NCBI GenBank assembly: GCA_963169055.1
Contig: CAUJFU010000156.1
Span: forward strand, 1-8,191
DNA from: Myxococcota bacterium
GTDB taxonomy: Bacteria > Myxococcota_C > UBA6777
Direction of reading: 5' to 3'
DNA length: 8,191 nucleotides
The notes below the pieces were generated by a model. The model made no database searches. It worked only from the letters and a program-made list of their open reading frames with translations, and was not told the DNA's origin. Made by a program: the position numbers and the translations under genes. This document shows, one piece after another, positions 6,982-8,191 of the stretch (positions are counted from its first letter, which is position 1; each line of letters starts with the position of its first letter).

Positions 6982-7120
6982 CGCCAATTCCCCTTCGTTT
7001 GACATCCAATGAACACAAAACGACGCGTAGCTTAACCGAGATCGCAAGACTTGGAAAACAGGCCAGATCTGTGTATGAACAAAGGCGCAGAACAAGAACA
7101 CCGTCATTCGGGAGGATCGA
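6982..7120. promoter_or_regulatory. Divergent intergenic region between cstA and the beta-propeller gene
   Basis: These 139 bases carry the Shine-Dalgarno sites of both divergent genes (an AAGGGG complement next to cstA; GGAGGA at 7111-7116, 4 bases before the ATG at 7121) and must hold both promoters. I see no RNA gene and no CRP-like palindrome of the TGTGA-N6-TCACA type that would explain carbon-starvation control. Confidence 0.5.
7051..7079 (+). promoter_or_regulatory. Candidate sigma70-type promoter for the beta-propeller gene
   Basis: TTGGAA (7051-7056) and TATGAA (7074-7079) are separated by exactly 17 bases, each matching consensus at 4 of 6 positions. Transcription would start near 7086, leaving a leader of about 35 bases with the GGAGGA ribosome site. 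Chance occurrence is quite possible. Confidence 0.35.
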
Positions 7121-8158
7121 ATGCGCCTGAAATGGTTTTTCGTTGCATTTGCCGGATACAGTTGGCTTTTCAAATCTCTGCACGCGGCTCCGCCGTCAGA
7201 CAACGTTCTACATCTCGAACCAGCGGGTGTTCTGCGCGTCGGAAAACAACCCAAACAGATCGGCATCACACCCAACGGAAAAAAAGCCTACGTCACAAAC
7301 TTCGGTGAAAAAAGTGTCGATGTGCTGGACTTATCGACGTTTCGCGTGTATCGGCGCATCAAAACAGGCGGCGCACCTGTCGAAGTGGCCTTCACACCGA
7401 ATGGTCGCTATACCTTTATCACCAATTTTTCCCCGGGCGCGTTGTGGCAGATCGACACCCACACCGATCAGATCGTGCGCACCATCAAAGGGCATCTTTA
7501 CCCCAAAGGAGTCGCGGTTCGCCCCGATGGTCGGGAAATTGCTTTTTCGAGTTGGTGGTGGCCCAAAGGCTACCTTGCTTTTGTCGATATCGAGACAGGA
7601 ACGGTGCGCCAAACCATGCGCGTTGGGAATAGACCGCGTGGTCTGGTCTACAGCGCCGACGGGCGCACCGTGTACTTGTGCCACTTTGGTGGAGAAGGGG
7701 CCAAAGAAGGCGTTGGATTGGGCATCATCGATCGCCGACGTGCGGTGCTTTCCAATATGGTTGTTTCAGGCCGAAACACCCGACACACCGTCCTCTCCCC
7801 CAACGGCAAGATCGTCTACGCCTCGAACACAGGCTCCGCAACCATCGCTGCTATCGACGCAACAACAGGCCGTATCCTTCGACAAATCCGGGTCGGTGCT
7901 TGGCCCAAAACGATCGATGTCACACGCGACGGACGATGGTTGTTCAGCGCCAACTACGCAGGGCGTTCACTTTCCATCGTCGATCTCCATCACGGGCGCG
8001 AATCCACACGTCTCCCCATGCCCGACCGCCTCTCTGGCTTGGCCCTCTCCCCCAACAACCAACACCTCTACGCCACAGGATGGGACACAGGGCGCATCTG
8101 GCGATGGCGACTCATTTTTCCAAAAATAACGGCGTCTTGGGTTTGGTTTGGTTTTTGA
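7121..8158 (+). CDS. Exported YVTN-type beta-propeller protein
   Basis: The 345-residue protein begins with a Sec signal peptide (R2, K4, hydrophobic 5-17, LHA before A23) and then consists of repeats of about 40 residues. These fit seven blades of a YVTN/NHL-like beta-propeller: PKQIGITPNGKKAYVTN (45-60), PVEVAFTPNGRYTFITN (86-102), PKGVAVRPDGREIAFSS (128-144), PRGLVYSADGRTVYLCH (172-188), RHTVLSPNGKIVYASN (221-236), PKTIDVTRDGRWLFSAN (262-278) and LSGLALSPNNQHLYATG (304-320). Such proteins usually act as periplasmic or surface binding scaffolds; some are linked to quinohemoprotein or amine dehydrogenase systems, but no CxxCH haem motif or partner enzyme is visible here. The start is well supported by GGAGGA 4 bases upstream. 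It is transcribed divergently from cstA. The last 14 residues, after RWRL, come from AT-rich, GGTTT-repeat DNA and look like read-through past the domain's natural end. The ligand is unknown. Confidence 0.85.
   Translation: MRLKWFFVAFAGYSWLFKSLHAAPPSDNVLHLEPAGVLRVGKQPKQIGITPNGKKAYVTNFGEKSVDVLDLSTFRVYRRIKTGGAPVEVAFTPNGRYTFITNFSPGALWQIDTHTDQIVRTIKGHLYPKGVAVRPDGREIAFSSWWWPKGYLAFVDIETGTVRQTMRVGNRPRGLVYSADGRTVYLCHFGGEGAKEGVGLGIIDRRRAVLSNMVVSGRNTRHTVLSPNGKIVYASNTGSATIAAIDATTGRILRQIRVGAWPKTIDVTRDGRWLFSANYAGRSLSIVDLHHGRESTRLPMPDRLSGLALSPNNQHLYATGWDTGRIWRWRLIFPKITASWVWFGF
8140..8154 (+). repeat. GGTTT triplicate at the 3' end of the propeller gene
   Basis: Three tandem GGTTT units (8140-8154) code for part of the WVWFGF tail of the propeller protein. 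They differ sharply in composition from the preceding coding sequence. They may be simple-sequence drift at a gene end. Confidence 0.6.
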
Positions 8159-8161
8159 ATT

Positions 8162-8182
8162 GTGTGGGGCTTTGCCCCATAC
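8162..8182. terminator. Strong GC hairpin just after the beta-propeller gene
   Basis: The 9-pair stem (one G-T pair) with a TTT loop is built on GGGGC-TTT-GCCCC and starts 4 bases after the stop codon. Position and stability suggest transcription termination, but the bases after it (GCGCCTTGT) do not form a T-tract, so it is not a canonical intrinsic terminator. It could instead be one copy of a dispersed intergenic hairpin repeat. Confidence 0.45.
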
Positions 8183-8191
8183 GCGCCTTGT

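Noticed and set aside
6154-7002. 282-codon open frame opposite cstA
   Set aside because: His/Arg/Gln-rich peptide typical of antisense reading of hydrophobic membrane-protein codons.
6982-7275. 98-codon in-frame N-terminal extension of cstA
   Set aside because: It overlaps the divergent propeller gene start; AAGGGG 8 bases before the ATG at 6981 supports the shorter form.
8114-8127. ATTTTT-CC-AAAAAT inverted repeat
   Set aside because: The two-base spacer cannot form a hairpin and the low-complexity arms are likely chance; it lies within the propeller gene tail.
7143-8129. 328-codon open frame overlapping the propeller gene in another + frame
   Set aside because: Lacks the repeat pattern and signal peptide seen in the main frame; long only because stop codons are rare in this composition.
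1-8191. Defence island, toxin-antitoxin pair, phage or biosynthetic cluster
   Set aside because: All open frames are accounted for by metabolic, signalling and exported proteins; no nuclease, integrase, transposase, synthase or small paired gene is visible.

Overview
The window (about 55% GC by eye, protein-dense, both strands used) looks like ordinary chromosome of a Gram-negative bacterium. The c-di-GMP enzyme fused to an FHA domain, two exported proteins with Sec signal peptides, and the overall gene style are reminiscent of Myxococcota and related deltaproteobacterial lineages. That placement is inference from style, not from a marker gene. I see no RNA gene, CRISPR array, transposase, integrase, prophage or secondary-metabolite cluster.

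Layout, left to right. (1) The 3' end of a class I fructose-bisphosphate aldolase gene (DhnA/FbaB type), + strand, cut by the left edge. (2) Convergent to it, an SDR-type L-threonine 3-dehydrogenase gene, - strand, coding 1077-2030. (3) A roughly 300-base divergent control region (2031-2336) holding two hairpin-capable dyads and a repeated 15-base motif, one copy facing each gene. (4) A predicted diguanylate cyclase with an N-terminal FHA domain, + strand. (5) A 546-residue exported protein that I place tentatively in the Vps62-like family, + strand, with an S/T/P-rich middle whose codon pattern suggests a local frame disturbance. (6) Convergent to it with only 7 bases between stop codons, a CstA-type transporter gene, - strand, coding 5152-6981. 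(7) Divergent from cstA, an exported YVTN-type beta-propeller protein, + strand, followed by a strong GC hairpin at the right edge.

How the genes fit together: aldolase (glycolysis/gluconeogenesis), threonine dehydrogenase (threonine to the glycine/acetyl-CoA route) and CstA (peptide or pyruvate uptake under carbon limitation) are all central-carbon or amino-acid scavenging functions. None of them forms an obvious operon with another; alternating orientation suggests separate transcription units. The only same-strand neighbours that could be co-transcribed are the diguanylate cyclase and the Vps62-like gene (108-base gap). The most interesting items are the possible double frameshift or unusual linker in the Vps62-like gene, the shared motif in the divergent tdh/cyclase region, the FHA-GGDEF architecture with an intact inhibitory site, and a marked excess of GATC across the window. 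I found no convincing new multi-gene system.
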